Origin: Bacteroidota bacterium
Lineage (GTDB): Bacteria > Bacteroidota > Bacteroidia > Bacteroidales > Rikenellaceae
Reading direction: 5' to 3'
Length of the DNA stretch: 37,207 nucleotides
Assembly: GCA_023413645.1 (NCBI GenBank)
Contig: JAEZPN010000071.1
Span: 1 to 37,207, forward strand
Shown here: positions 23,217 to 31,231 of the stretch, piece by piece
Layout of the letters: each line of letters begins with the position of its first letter
How positions within the stretch are numbered: the stretch's first letter is position 1
The notes under the pieces: model-generated
What the model saw: only the letters and a program-made list of their open reading frames with translations
Databases searched by the model: none
Told to the model about the DNA's origin: nothing
Translations under genes and position numbers: made by a program

Positions 23217-23780
23217 CTACTTGCCGTTGTAGCTATTCATCGTGCGGTCTGCACCTACGCTCACGAACGATAGGATAGCGTCGCCAAAGAGCTTCAAACG
23301 CTCGGGCATAAGCTTGTTCTCCTCGTCCGAGAAGTCACCAAGGACATAGTCCACCTGGTGACCGCGGGGAAAGTCGCCACCAACGCCAAAGCGCAAGCGT
23401 GCATACTGGTTATCGCCCAACAACTCGGTGATGTTACGAAGGCCGTTGTGACCACCCTCCGAGCCATTCTTGCGCATGCGGAAGGTGCCGAAGGGGAGTG
23501 CTATGTCGTCCGACACCACGAGAAGGTTCTCGCGGGGGATGCGCTCCTGGTCCATCCAATAGCGGACAGCCTTACCCGACAAGTTCATATATGTCGAGGG
23601 CTTGAGTAGGAAGATGGTACGGCCGCGGTGCTTGAGTGTCGCCATAGCGCCATAACGCACCGTCGTAAAAGAGATATTGGATGCCTCGGCTAAGGCATCC
23701 AACACTCTGAAACCAATGTTGTGGCGGGTTGCGGCGTACTCCATTCCGATGTTGCCTAACCCGACAACAAGATACTTCAT
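23217..23780 (-). CDS. pth: Peptidyl-tRNA hydrolase
   Basis: This 187-residue protein is the normal length for bacterial Pth. It shows VVGLGN near residues 5-10 (here followed by IG rather than the usual PG), YAATRHNIGF with the catalytic His20, KPSTYMNLSGKAV, and VSDDIALPFGTFRMRKNGSEGGHNGL containing the conserved Asp and GHNG region. Only motif ends are quoted here as functional landmarks. It recycles tRNAs by cleaving peptidyl-tRNA released from ribosomes. It is co-directional with and 27 bp downstream of rplY, a pairing common in bacteria. Confidence 0.95.
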   Translation of the reverse strand: MKYLVVGLGNIGMEYAATRHNIGFRVLDALAEASNISFTTVRYGAMATLKHRGRTIFLLKPSTYMNLSGKAVRYWMDQERIPRENLLVVSDDIALPFGTFRMRKNGSEGGHNGLRNITELLGDNQYARLRFGVGGDFPRGHQVDYVLGDFSDEENKLMPERLKLFGDAILSFVSVGADRTMNSYNGK

Positions 23781-23807
23781 AACGTAAAGTTATTAGTCTC
23801 GTTACGA

Positions 23808-24368
23808 TTACTGTGCAGCGCGTGAAGCACGTGTTACGCGAACGGCGCAAACAGCAGTAGTAGCAGGAGTTACGAATGTGAGGTTCTCCTCCTTAAGATC
23901 GCCAACGAAGATAGTCTGACCAACCTTCAAAGGTGTTACGTCAACAACGATCTCATCGGGAATGTACTCAACGAGAGCCTTAACTGTGAGCTTACGAGCT
24001 GAAAGAGCGAGCTTACCACCGATCTTAACACCCTCAGCGTTACCTGTGAGGCGTACGGGAACGTTAACTGCAACGGGCTTGCCCTCCTGGATACGGTAGA
24101 AATCTACGTGGAGAACCTGCTCACGAACAGGGTGATACTGAACCTCGCGCATAACTGCCTTCTCTACAACGCCGTCGATGTTGAGCTCAACGATGTAAGA
24201 GTTAGGAGTGTAGATGAGCTGCTTGAGCTCCTTTGCGTCGATAGTGAATGCCTTCTCCTCGCCACCACCGTAGATGATGCAAGGTACCTGACCCTCGCGA
24301 CGAGCTGCCTTAGCGAACTTCTTACCGAACTCCGCACGTGCAGTACCGTTAATCTGAATTGACTTCAT
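23808..24368 (-). CDS. rplY: Ribosomal protein bL25 (long, CTC form)
   Basis: This 186-residue protein is the long form of bL25 with a C-terminal TL5/CTC beta domain. The N-terminal 5S-rRNA-binding part (about 1-90) contains EFGKKFAKAARREGQVPCII and YGGGEEKAFTIDAKEL; the C-terminal part starts near VRLTGNAEGVKIGG. It binds 5S rRNA in the large ribosomal subunit. pth follows 27 bp later on the same transcript. The promoter and a leader hairpin lie upstream. Confidence 0.94.
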   Translation of the reverse strand: MKSIQINGTARAEFGKKFAKAARREGQVPCIIYGGGEEKAFTIDAKELKQLIYTPNSYIVELNIDGVVEKAVMREVQYHPVREQVLHVDFYRIQEGKPVAVNVPVRLTGNAEGVKIGGKLALSARKLTVKALVEYIPDEIVVDVTPLKVGQTIFVGDLKEENLTFVTPATTAVCAVRVTRASRAAQ

Positions 24369-24408
24369 AATTGTTTAATAATTAAGTGTTTAACTTCGAT
24401 ATCACTCA

Positions 24409-24429
24409 GTTGCGATAGTCACTCGCAAC
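24409..24429 (-). promoter_or_regulatory. Hairpin in the rplY leader
   Basis: GTTGCGA (24409-24415) and TCGCAAC (24423-24429) pair perfectly around a 7-nt loop, with a possible outer stem formed by the flanking GATATC words. It lies about 40 nt before the start codon in a leader of roughly 85 nt. An autoregulatory ribosomal-protein leader is possible but unproven. Confidence 0.4.
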
Positions 24430-24454
24430 CCCATAGATATCTGCTTTGGGACTG

Positions 24455-24484
24455 CAAAGGTAGTAAAAATTCTCTAAATCACAA
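24455..24484 (-). promoter_or_regulatory. Promoter of rplY-pth
   Basis: Minus-strand TTG (24484-24482), 19 bp, TACCTTTG (24462-24455). Confidence 0.65.
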
Positions 24485-24524
24485 TTTTTCAGCACTTTTT
24501 ATCACTTTTTTCTATCACTCGAAA

Positions 24525-24569
24525 TGTTACAAGGGCTACCCAATCAGTCGTTGGATAGCCCTGTTAACA
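24525..24569 (-). terminator. Hairpin after glnA
   Basis: Long near-perfect arms around AGGGCTACCCAA and TTGGATAGCCCT with a 6-nt loop, extended outward by TGTTA/TAACA. It lies just past the glnA stop; the T tract on the minus strand is weak. Confidence 0.6.
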
Positions 24570-24586
24570 TTACCATCTGAATGCTA

Positions 24587-26089
24587 TTATCCGCAGTGGA
24601 AGTAGCGGTGAACGAGCTCGAGCATGCGCTCGCGGTCGTTGCCTATATCCTCGCGCAAGGTGCGGTCGTCGAAGGCACGCAACGCCTTCAATATGCCGTC
24701 GATCATCGCGGGGCTAAATACACCACGAGACTCGAAGATGTTGCGCTGGCGCTCGAGGCAGTCTGCCGATGCTGCACAGCTATCGGGCAACTGAGCGAGG
24801 TCGTTCAACTTTGCTGCGTTCTCCTTCTTGTGGATATTCACGTTGACGTATGTCTTCTCGGCAATCTCGAGTGCATTCTCCAACTCGAAGCCGTAGCGGC
24901 ATGCTACGACGAGGCCTGCGATAAGCTCGTAGACATCTGCCGAGCCATCGGGAGAGCGCATCTCCACGGTCTGCTTCTGCGATGTGTCGTAGTCGTGTGG
25001 CTTCTCCAATGGGTTGGCAATCTGACACATGTCGCTCTTTGCTGTCCAACCGAGTGGCACGCGCACCAATACCGAGCGGTTGCGGTCGCCCCAGCAGATG
25101 TTCGTTGGTGCCTCCTGGTGTGGCACAAGGCGGAAGTATGACGTTGGGTTGGTATTGCCAAATGCTGTGATTGAGGGTGCGAGCTCCATCATGCCGGCGA
25201 TAGCCTTGCGAGCTGTTGCCGAGAGCACACCGCCGTCAAGCATCATGTTTTTGCCATCCTTCATTATGCGCATGTGGATATGGAGGCCCGAGCCAGCCTT
25301 ACCCGCAGTAATCTTGGGGGCGAAGGTGATGTCGAAGCCGTAGCGATATGCGAGGTTGCGGATTATCCACTTTGCGATGACGAGCTGGTCGGCAGCATCT
25401 GCTGCGGCTACGGGTAAGAACTCAATCTCGTTCTGCTCGTATATCATGCCGTCGATGGTGAAGTTGCCCACCTCCGAGTGACCATACTTAATCTGTCCGC
25501 CCGCCTGTGCGATATATGCCATACACTCGGTGCGGAACTCGTTGAACTTAGCGTAGGGGGCCGACTCGTGGTAACCCTTTTGGTCGGTAGCGGGGAAGAG
25601 ACCCTCGTCGGGAGCTATGACGTAGTACTCCAATTCGCCCATAGCCTCGAACTCCATGCCCGTAACCTCGTTAAAGGCGCGCAATGCCTTGAGGAGTGTG
25701 TAGCGGGGTGCTGAAGCAAGGGGTTCGCCATCCTTGTTAAAGAATGAGCAGAGCATGGTTAGCGTGGGTATCTCAGCGAAGGGGTCGTGGAAGGCTGTCG
25801 CGAAGCGTGGCACGACGTAGAGGTCGCTGCTGCCAGCCTCGATGAATGGGAAGAGACTCGAGCCGTCAACGCGCTCGCCACATGTTAGTATCGTGTCGAG
25901 ATATGCCGCATTGTTGATTACGAAGTTGAGCGTTTTGAGACGACCATCACCTGCGGGATACATGAAGTTGACCATGCGAATCTCGTTTTCGGTGATGTAG
26001 TTGATGATGTCGGCCTTTGTGAACTCTCTTGCGGGCTTACCCAAGAAGGCAACTACCTTGTTGGGGTTTAGTGCTAACTCTCTGTTCAT
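24587..26089 (-). CDS. glnA: Glutamine synthetase, about 500-residue form
   Basis: This 500-residue protein carries the GS catalytic features: the beta-grasp region with FMYPAGDGRLKTLNF (about 42-56), the ELEYYVIAPDEG metal-ligand segment, NEIEFLPVAAADAADQL, the GSGLHIHMRI stretch, and PTNICWGDRNRSVLVRVP with the substrate Arg residues. It forms glutamine from glutamate, ammonia and ATP in the cytosol. It is not the approximately 730-residue GSIII (GlnN) known from Bacteroides. I see no clear GSI-type adenylylation tyrosine motif. It is monocistronic with its own strong promoter. Confidence 0.92.
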   Translation of the reverse strand: MNRELALNPNKVVAFLGKPAREFTKADIINYITENEIRMVNFMYPAGDGRLKTLNFVINNAAYLDTILTCGERVDGSSLFPFIEAGSSDLYVVPRFATAFHDPFAEIPTLTMLCSFFNKDGEPLASAPRYTLLKALRAFNEVTGMEFEAMGELEYYVIAPDEGLFPATDQKGYHESAPYAKFNEFRTECMAYIAQAGGQIKYGHSEVGNFTIDGMIYEQNEIEFLPVAAADAADQLVIAKWIIRNLAYRYGFDITFAPKITAGKAGSGLHIHMRIMKDGKNMMLDGGVLSATARKAIAGMMELAPSITAFGNTNPTSYFRLVPHQEAPTNICWGDRNRSVLVRVPLGWTAKSDMCQIANPLEKPHDYDTSQKQTVEMRSPDGSADVYELIAGLVVACRYGFELENALEIAEKTYVNVNIHKKENAAKLNDLAQLPDSCAASADCLERQRNIFESRGVFSPAMIDGILKALRAFDDRTLREDIGNDRERMLELVHRYFHCG

Positions 26090-26125
26090 AATATGTCGGA
26101 GTTTTAGATGTGTATATTATAGTCA

Positions 26126-26156
26126 CAAAGTTATGAAATAAAAATAAAATCGGCAA
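26126..26156 (-). promoter_or_regulatory. Promoter of glnA
   Basis: Minus-strand TTG (26156-26154), 20 bp, TAACTTTG (26133-26126). The TTG lies inside the hairpin GGCAA-cagaa-TTGCC (26152-26166) that probably ends the upstream transferase transcript. Confidence 0.7.
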
Positions 26157-26191
26157 CAGAATTGCCAATTTTTTGTGACGATAATGAGAGT

Positions 26192-27385
26192 CTACAAACG
26201 GTGTGCCACCATCCACTCGGCGAGTGCCTCTGCGGCGTGGCCATCCTCCTTTAGACCCACACGCTCGGTGTAGAAGGTGTTAAGACGTGTGGTGTATGCC
26301 TCGCTGTCGAAGTGCTCTATGGTGTCGATAAGCTGCTCCTGGTTCTCCGTAAGAGGAAAAGGTAACTCCTTGAGGTTGAAGTAGAAACCGCGGTCGTAGG
26401 CATCGGCATCGGTGGCGTAGATAACACATGGGCGACCCTGCATTGCAAAGTCGAACATCGAGCTCGAGTAGTCCGTGATAAGCATATCGGCAACCGAGAG
26501 CAACTCCTGCATATCGTGGTAGCGCGTAGCGTCGTGTACGCCCTCGAAATCCACGAGGTGCGAGGTGTCGACCCTGCCGATAAGGTTGGGGTGCATGCGC
26601 ACCAATACCTCCACCTTCTCGCCATCAAACATGCGACTAATCACAGGCATAACCTTGCCCCAGTCGATGGCGTATGGCTTTGTGGAGTGGTTCGAGCGGA
26701 ATGTAGGGGCGTAGAGCACGATGCGCGATGAGGGCTCTATGCCGTAGTGGTTGGCGACATATTGGCGTAGGGCGCTACGACGTGCTGCGTCGAAGAAGAT
26801 GTCATTGCGGGGTATGCCACGCTCTAAAATCTCACCCTTATACCAGAAACTATTTGCCTGGAGCTCGGTCTGCATGCGGCATCCCGATATCATGAGGTCG
26901 CATATGCGTGAGTCGGCCTTTGCGCGTTGTATATAGCTGGGACTTAGGCTATTGATGGCATCGGCCTCGATGCGCTTAAGCGATACGCCTCCGTGCCACA
27001 ACATCGCGTACTTCTGTCCTGGGCGCTTATGCCAATATACGCGCCATGGGTCGGTGCGCACGTTCGAGAATACAAACTCGGCAGATGCCATAAGTTTCAA
27101 ATAGGCCCATGAGCGGAAGCGCACGGCCTTGACGCCCTCGGGTAGCTCCGCGGTGTTCACGCCCTTGCGGAATACCCAATATATCTCGAATTCGGGGTTG
27201 TGCTTGAGTAGATACTCTGTGAGGTAGCGGGGGTTGCAGCTATACTGCTTGAAACCGTGTGACTGGCACACCACACGTCCGGGTTGTACGGTTGTGGTGA
27301 GGTTAGCGACATATGCCGCGATATTTAATGGTGTCTTAACTATGCGGTTAAGGAACCATCCTATGCACTGCGTTAAGCGTTTCAT
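26192..27385 (-). CDS. CDP-glycerol/ribitol phosphotransferase (TagB/TagF-like)
   Basis: The ATG at 27385 (MKRLTQCIGWFLNRIV) is chosen because the longer frame begins with a GTG only three bases past the -7 box. The resulting 397-residue protein matches the teichoic-acid-type glycerophosphotransferase family (PF04464): LWHGGVSLKRI (about 150-160), YAPTFRSNHS, VLVRMHPN, and the hallmark ADMLITDYSSSMFDFAMQGRP. These enzymes move an alditol phosphate from CDP-alditol onto an acceptor at the inner membrane. In a Gram-negative host the acceptor is probably a capsule, LPS or lipid-linked glycan. It is divergent from licD and the TagD-fusion gene, which could supply related steps. Confidence 0.85.
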   Translation of the reverse strand: MKRLTQCIGWFLNRIVKTPLNIAAYVANLTTTVQPGRVVCQSHGFKQYSCNPRYLTEYLLKHNPEFEIYWVFRKGVNTAELPEGVKAVRFRSWAYLKLMASAEFVFSNVRTDPWRVYWHKRPGQKYAMLWHGGVSLKRIEADAINSLSPSYIQRAKADSRICDLMISGCRMQTELQANSFWYKGEILERGIPRNDIFFDAARRSALRQYVANHYGIEPSSRIVLYAPTFRSNHSTKPYAIDWGKVMPVISRMFDGEKVEVLVRMHPNLIGRVDTSHLVDFEGVHDATRYHDMQELLSVADMLITDYSSSMFDFAMQGRPCVIYATDADAYDRGFYFNLKELPFPLTENQEQLIDTIEHFDSEAYTTRLNTFYTERVGLKEDGHAAEALAEWMVAHRL

Positions 27386-27412
27386 TGCCACATAAGTTCG
27401 GTTTAGCACTCA

Positions 27413-27420
27413 CAAAGATA
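27413..27420 (-). promoter_or_regulatory. TAnnTTTG -7 box of the phosphotransferase gene
   Basis: TATCTTTG on the minus strand, 28 bp before ATG 27385; it decides the start codon, since an upstream GTG at 27409 falls at the expected transcription start. Confidence 0.55.
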
Positions 27421-27452
27421 TGAAATAATCCTATTATTTGGAAAAAAAAGTG

Positions 27453-27460
27453 TAAATTTG
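27453..27460 (+). promoter_or_regulatory. TAnnTTTG -7 box of licD
   Basis: TAAATTTG on +, 22 bp before ATG 27482. It rules out the in-frame TTG at 27458. The two divergent promoters share about 40 bp. Confidence 0.5.
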
Positions 27461-27481
27461 CCTGATGATAGATTTCTAACT

Positions 27482-28318
27482 ATGGCCACAAACTTCGATA
27501 ACGAGGCTCTACGAGCAAGGTATAACCCCGATGGTTCGCTGCTTAGGCGCGACCAAATGGAGTTGCTGCGTATGTTGCGCGTGGTTGCAGAGATCTGCGA
27601 TGCCAACGGTATAGAGTGGTGGCTAAGTTCGGGAACGCTGCTCGGTGCTGCGCGTCACGAGGGATACATACCCTGGGATGATGATCTCGATATCGTGCTC
27701 CTAAAGAGGGACTGCAAGCGCCTCGAACGCATCCTCGAGAAGCTCGATAGCGAGGAGTTTGTCTACCACTCCATGCGCACGGATGTCGACTACGTGAACA
27801 CCTTCGGTAAGTTTCGCAAGCGCGAGGGTAGGGTCTCGACAACAAATCGCCGCTACAACTACTACAAATGGGCGGGCATAGGCTTCGATATCTTCGCCAT
27901 AGAGAAGACCAACTACTTCGCGGCGCGTGCTGCGACTGTCATCTACAACAACTTGCAGCATATCACATCCTACATACGTTGGGGCTGGGTGCGAAAACCT
28001 ATGATACGCCTTGTGCAGGGCATCTGCTTCGGTATGGTTAATCCCATTCTGCGCCTTATAGGTCTTATTAACCCACGCAATGAGTATCACTACACGTTGG
28101 GTACGGGTTGGGCACGACATACTTTCTTTATGAAGGATGCGTTTCCTCTCTCGAAGGCACGTTTCGAGGGTGAGCAGTGGCCAGTACCTAAGGATATGGA
28201 TGCCTACCTAACGAACGTATATGGCGACTGGCGCAAGCTGCCAACCGACGAGCAGATACGCAAGTGTATACACTGCAAGGAGTATATAGAAGAGATTTAC
28301 GGAAAGGACAATAAATAA
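27482..28318 (+). CDS. LicD-family phosphotransferase
   Basis: Starting at ATG 27482 (MATNFDNEALRARYNP) the protein is 278 residues. The LicD/fukutin-like nucleotidyltransferase core is clear: WWLSSGTLLGAARHEGYIPW (about 47-66) followed by DDDLDIVLLKRD, with the metal-binding Asp residues intact. LicD proteins transfer phosphocholine or related phospho-alcohol/alditol groups from CDP donors onto glycans. The stop codon overlaps the ATG of the TagD-fusion gene by one base (TAATG), indicating translational coupling. Context suggests decoration of a surface glycan with phospho-glycerol or similar; the actual group is unknown. Confidence 0.88.
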   Translation: MATNFDNEALRARYNPDGSLLRRDQMELLRMLRVVAEICDANGIEWWLSSGTLLGAARHEGYIPWDDDLDIVLLKRDCKRLERILEKLDSEEFVYHSMRTDVDYVNTFGKFRKREGRVSTTNRRYNYYKWAGIGFDIFAIEKTNYFAARAATVIYNNLQHITSYIRWGWVRKPMIRLVQGICFGMVNPILRLIGLINPRNEYHYTLGTGWARHTFFMKDAFPLSKARFEGEQWPVPKDMDAYLTNVYGDWRKLPTDEQIRKCIHCKEYIEEIYGKDNK

Positions 28319-29658
28319 TGAAGAAGGTTATTACATACGGCACTTACGACCTCTTACATGAGGGGCACATCAACCTTTTGCGCCGAGCAAAGGCGTTGGG
28401 TGACTACCTCATCGTGGGTGTCACAAACGATAGCTTTGACCGCGAGCGTGGCAAGCTCAATGTGCGCAACAACGTGTTGGAGCGTGTTGAGGCTGTTAAG
28501 GCTACGGGCATTGTCGACCAGGTGATCATCGAGGACTATGTGGGTCAGAAGATCGACGACATCCTCAAATACGATGTCGACATCTTTGCCATAGGTTCGG
28601 ACTGGGAGGGTAAGTTCGACTACCTTTCGGAGTTCTGCAGGGTTGTCTACCTGCCTCGCACCGAGGGTGTCTCATCAACCATGCTGCGTGCCGAGAGCGA
28701 GGTTATCGTAGATATTGCCATTGTGGGCTGTGGTCGTATTGCCCAGCGATTCTATGCCGAGGTTAATAAGGTCGATGCCGCCTCTGTGTCGGCGCTCTAT
28801 GATATCAACCGCGCTGCCGCTGCCGCACTCAACGAGAACCTCGTTGCCGAGAGCTTCGAGGAGGCTGTGGAGAGGGCTGATGCAGTATATATCGCTACGC
28901 CACACAATCTGCACTACGAGCAGGCGAAGTATGCTTTGGAGCATGGTCGCCACGTAATCTGTGAGACGCCTATGGTGTTGCGCGAGGCCGAGGCTGAGGA
29001 ACTCTTTACAATCGCCAAGGAGCGTGGTTTGATGCTTATGGAGGCAAATAAGACGGCATACTCGCCCGCCTTCAACCACCTCATTACGCTCGTTAAGAGT
29101 GGCCTTATAGGTGATGTCGTGGGTATTGATGCTTCAGAGTCGAAGCTTTGGGGTGAGGATAAACTTAAGCGCGAGCTCGATCCCGCTATGGCTGGTGGTT
29201 CGCTCTACGAGATGGGCTCATACCCCTTGCTCCCAATCATCAAACTTTTAGGCACGGAGTACACAGATATAAACATCTACAGCCGCTTGAATGAGAATGG
29301 TGTGGATGTCTACACTCGAGGTATAGTGCGCTATCCTGGTGCTGTGGCATCGTTCCAGTTGGGTTTGGGCGTAAAGACCGAGGGCAACCTCGTTATCTCG
29401 GGTACGCAGGGCTATGTCTATGTCCCCTCGCCATGGTGGAAAACCGACTATTTCGAGCTGCGCTACGAGGATCAAAACCGCAACAAGAAGTACTTCTATA
29501 AGTGGGATGAGCCAGGTTTACGCTATGAGATACAGGAGTTTGTGTCTTGCATCGTAAATGGTCGTGGCTCCTCTGCACGCCTTACACCTCGCCAGAGTAT
29601 CGCCATGGCGCGTGTCATGGAGCAGTTTGCCAACCGCAAGAACTTCTTCGAGATTTAG
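28318..29658 (+). CDS. Fusion: TagD-like cytidylyltransferase + Gfo/Idh/MocA oxidoreductase
   Basis: This 446-residue protein joins two enzymes. Residues 1-128 match glycerol-3-phosphate cytidylyltransferase: GTYDLLHEGHINLLRRAK (8-25, HxGH nucleotide-binding motif) and RTEGVSSTMLR (114-124). Residues 131-446 form a Gfo/Idh/MocA oxidoreductase with the Rossmann motif IVGCGRIAQ (135-143) and the C-terminal domain segment GGSLYEMGSYPLLP. Where the family usually has Glu-Lys-Pro, this protein has Glu216-Thr217-Pro218 (codon ACG), so the customary catalytic Lys is missing. A single protein might reduce or oxidise a phospho-sugar and activate the product as a CDP derivative for LicD or the TagB/F-like transferase; that is inference. 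A strong terminator follows. Confidence 0.85.
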   Translation: MKKVITYGTYDLLHEGHINLLRRAKALGDYLIVGVTNDSFDRERGKLNVRNNVLERVEAVKATGIVDQVIIEDYVGQKIDDILKYDVDIFAIGSDWEGKFDYLSEFCRVVYLPRTEGVSSTMLRAESEVIVDIAIVGCGRIAQRFYAEVNKVDAASVSALYDINRAAAAALNENLVAESFEEAVERADAVYIATPHNLHYEQAKYALEHGRHVICETPMVLREAEAEELFTIAKERGLMLMEANKTAYSPAFNHLITLVKSGLIGDVVGIDASESKLWGEDKLKRELDPAMAGGSLYEMGSYPLLPIIKLLGTEYTDINIYSRLNENGVDVYTRGIVRYPGAVASFQLGLGVKTEGNLVISGTQGYVYVPSPWWKTDYFELRYEDQNRNKKYFYKWDEPGLRYEIQEFVSCIVNGRGSSARLTPRQSIAMARVMEQFANRKNFFEI

Positions 29659-29675
29659 GCTACTACTATTATATA

Positions 29676-29715
29676 AATATGGGACTATCCGGCGTGGATA
29701 GTCCCATATTTTTTA
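29676..29715 (+). terminator. Intrinsic terminator, 15-bp perfect stem
   Basis: Arms 29676-29690 and 29696-29710 around GGCGT, followed by a T run. It ends the licD operon and also lies just past the convergent protease-like gene. Confidence 0.9.
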
Positions 29716-29724
29716 GTCGGATGC

Positions 29725-31197
29725 TTACTTTGTTTTGATGACTACCTCGTAGGTTGTCGAGGGTTCAAACTCCACGTCGTATAGGAGCATAAAGTTCTCG
29801 TCAACGACAGCCTTACCCCACTTGTCGCCCTTTAGCTTTGGGCTCTTTAGTCTCTCGGGGAAGATGTAGCTAAATGGCAAGTCGAGGACGTGCTCCTGCT
29901 TGAACTTGTCGCCACGCATCTTCTCCATACTGAAGTTCTCGCCCGTAGTGATTGTCACGATGTAGCGCTTGCCCTTGCGCTCTGCTGTTACGGTGTAGTC
30001 CTGCTCGCCAGCGCTCTGTAGGCGCACCTCCCACTTGGGGTCGCCATAGTAGACCAAAACATCGCGGTCGTGCCAGAAACCTATCATATCCCAATCCTGG
30101 GCGTTGTCGAAGTCTATCTCGCGACCAGTAACCTCAGCTACTCTGTCGGCAGCTATTGTAAGCTCCTCCATGAAGCCGTCACAATAGTTGTAGCGCTCCT
30201 TAAGGAGGTCTGGTGTCCACTCGTTATGCTGGTGGATAAGGTCCTGCTGGTTGATGTAGACTGCATCTGCAAGGGTGTAGCGCTCGGGATTCGATACCCA
30301 ATATTTGAGTGCTCCCCAGCCGTTGCGGCCATGCCATGTTGTAACGACGTAACCCACCATTGTCGCAGCGTTGGAGCCATTCATCCATGCCGCAGCCATG
30401 CTCTCCTTGGTGTTGTTCATGTCGCCAATAAGGCAGTTGCCCACGGCGGTATATACGCGGCGTTTGCCCGACTCCTTCAAATCCCACTCCTCGCCCGTAA
30501 ATCTATCCACGGCGTAGAGCTTACCGTTGCGGGGCTTGAGGTTGCCCAACGAGTAGGGCATCTCGAGGTTCTGCTGTGTTGCGTGCGCCGCAGTTACGAT
30601 AAGGTCGGGGTCGTATTCGGCATAGAGTTCTGTAAACTTGGGCAACACCTGCTCGGGTGCAACCATGCCTGTTGTAATCTCGCCCTCGAAGCCACGCTTC
30701 TGGCCCCATAGACCCTTGGTGTGATCATCGCCCCATGCGTAGTTGTCGAACCACTTTGCAGAGTTGAGCTCCATGATTGTAGCCACGGCATCCTTCACTA
30801 CGAGGGGCTCGGTGCTATTATTTACCATGCGCATTGCTGCCTCAGCGTCGTAACCCGTGATAATGCCCCACATAAAGTCGGCATAGATATCGCTATCAAT
30901 GTTGCGGCTAATGTGGTGAAAATCTATAACATAGTCGCGACCTATGTTCTCGGGCATATCGACAACGGCAACATAGCGAGGTGCACTCTTTCGTAGGCTC
31001 TCCAATGCCTCGCATGGTGACTCCGCAAAGAGCACCACCGCTCCATCGTGCTTCTCGGCTAAGGCATCAACAACCTCTCGCCACGCTTTGTCGCGGTTTA
31101 CATCCTCTGATGCAAGGACTATATATTCGGGGTTAGCAGCGTAGGCGTAGCATAGCGCTGTAAATGTCAAAAGTAGGGTGGTTGCTATCTTTTTCAT
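29725..31197 (-). CDS. Secreted protein resembling gingipain/C25 (caspase-like) peptidases
   Basis: This 490-residue exported protein (signal peptide about 1-20, ending AYAA) has no sure family name. Its core resembles the caspase-like fold of C25 peptidases: YVAVVDMPENIGRD (about 75-88), SDIYADFMWGIITGYDAEAA (about 102-121), VTAAHATQQN with His205, and AVGNCLIGDMNNTKESMAAA with Cys255 followed by GYVVTTWHG. A His then Cys about 50 residues later fits the catalytic dyad of that clan. The C-terminal part (about 380-490) is beta-rich, like an Ig-type tail. It lies 34 bp downstream of the repressor gene on the same strand, so the two may be co-transcribed. Peptidase activity is inferred. Confidence 0.5.
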   Translation of the reverse strand: MKKIATTLLLTFTALCYAYAANPEYIVLASEDVNRDKAWREVVDALAEKHDGAVVLFAESPCEALESLRKSAPRYVAVVDMPENIGRDYVIDFHHISRNIDSDIYADFMWGIITGYDAEAAMRMVNNSTEPLVVKDAVATIMELNSAKWFDNYAWGDDHTKGLWGQKRGFEGEITTGMVAPEQVLPKFTELYAEYDPDLIVTAAHATQQNLEMPYSLGNLKPRNGKLYAVDRFTGEEWDLKESGKRRVYTAVGNCLIGDMNNTKESMAAAWMNGSNAATMVGYVVTTWHGRNGWGALKYWVSNPERYTLADAVYINQQDLIHQHNEWTPDLLKERYNYCDGFMEELTIAADRVAEVTGREIDFDNAQDWDMIGFWHDRDVLVYYGDPKWEVRLQSAGEQDYTVTAERKGKRYIVTITTGENFSMEKMRGDKFKQEHVLDLPFSYIFPERLKSPKLKGDKWGKAVVDENFMLLYDVEFEPSTTYEVVIKTK

Positions 31198-31231
31198 TAA
31201 TATAGGTGCGTTTTAAAGGGTCAATTCACTA

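Noticed and set aside
24581..25141. 186-codon + strand frame opposite glnA
   Set aside because: Antisense shadow of glutamine synthetase coding sequence; no supporting signals.
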